Below, one piece after another: positions 63,970 through 64,000 of a stretch of DNA of 64,000 nt (the first letter of the stretch is position 1; each line of letters begins with the position of its first letter). A program made the position numbers and the translations under genes. The notes under the pieces are model-generated. The model was not told the DNA's origin and made no database searches. It saw nothing but the letters and a program-made list of their open reading frames with translations. Origin of the DNA: Rotaria sordida (lineage: Eukaryota; Rotifera; Eurotatoria; Philodinida; Philodinidae); assembly GCA_905250125.1 (NCBI GenBank), contig CAJNOL010000883.1, positions 1 through 64,000 on the forward strand, given 5' to 3'.

Positions 63970-64000
63970 CTAAATTAAAGGTTAAAATAAAAAATAATTT

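Overview
The window is nuclear DNA of a small, AT-rich animal genome. Every confident gene is broken by short introns (mostly about 45-70 bp, gt...ag, T-rich acceptors), and the families present (fibulin, MKS1, CFAP161, BTBD9, beta-1,3-galactosyltransferase, a peptide-type GPCR, a neuropeptide precursor) are metazoan. A bacterial-type CorA gene that carries introns and a dense load of short inverted-repeat elements would suit a bdelloid rotifer. That assignment is inference; no diagnostic marker gene is in the window.

Layout. 0.5-2.2 kb: decayed pogo/Tigger-type transposase on the minus strand. 3.5-5.2 kb: a 1.66-kb mobile-element-like unit carrying a tandem array of splice-site pairs. 5.65-12.56 kb: complete MKS1 (+, 16 exons). 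15.5-18.2 kb: GT31 galactosyltransferase (-, 5 exons) with a 1.4-kb foldback element in one intron. 19.5-24.6 kb: fibulin (+, 20 exons), convergent with CFAP161 (-, 6 exons, 24.8-25.9 kb). 26-32.7 kb: gene-poor, holding a 50-bp palindromic mini-element. 32.7-33.05 kb: neuropeptide precursor. 35.4 kb: two-EF-hand protein. 35.7-44.5 kb: gene-poor. 44.5-45.8 kb: intronless class A GPCR. 46.9-48.9 kb: foldback repeats. 49.4-50.6 kb: low-complexity protein with five regularly placed NPF motifs. 50.7-52.3 kb: decayed coding-like pieces on the minus strand. 52.6-53.9 kb: second splice-array element. 54.4-56.9 kb: CorA (-, 5 exons). 61.5-64 kb: 3' half of BTBD9 (-), running off the right edge.

The genes do not form a pathway cluster. 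MKS1 and CFAP161 are both ciliary, and the GPCR and neuropeptide are both signalling genes 11 kb apart, but nothing in the sequence links them functionally.

The most unusual signal is a family of elements with CCCAGG-type inverted termini and apparent 2-bp target duplications (3520-5182, 26837-26886, 52611-53921, perhaps 27.4-27.6 kb). The two long members have subterminal blocks of short palindromes and a core of about 70-bp tandem units. Each unit holds a strong 5' splice site (GTAAGT) and a T-rich TTTTATTTAG acceptor, so the cores look like strings of mini-introns.
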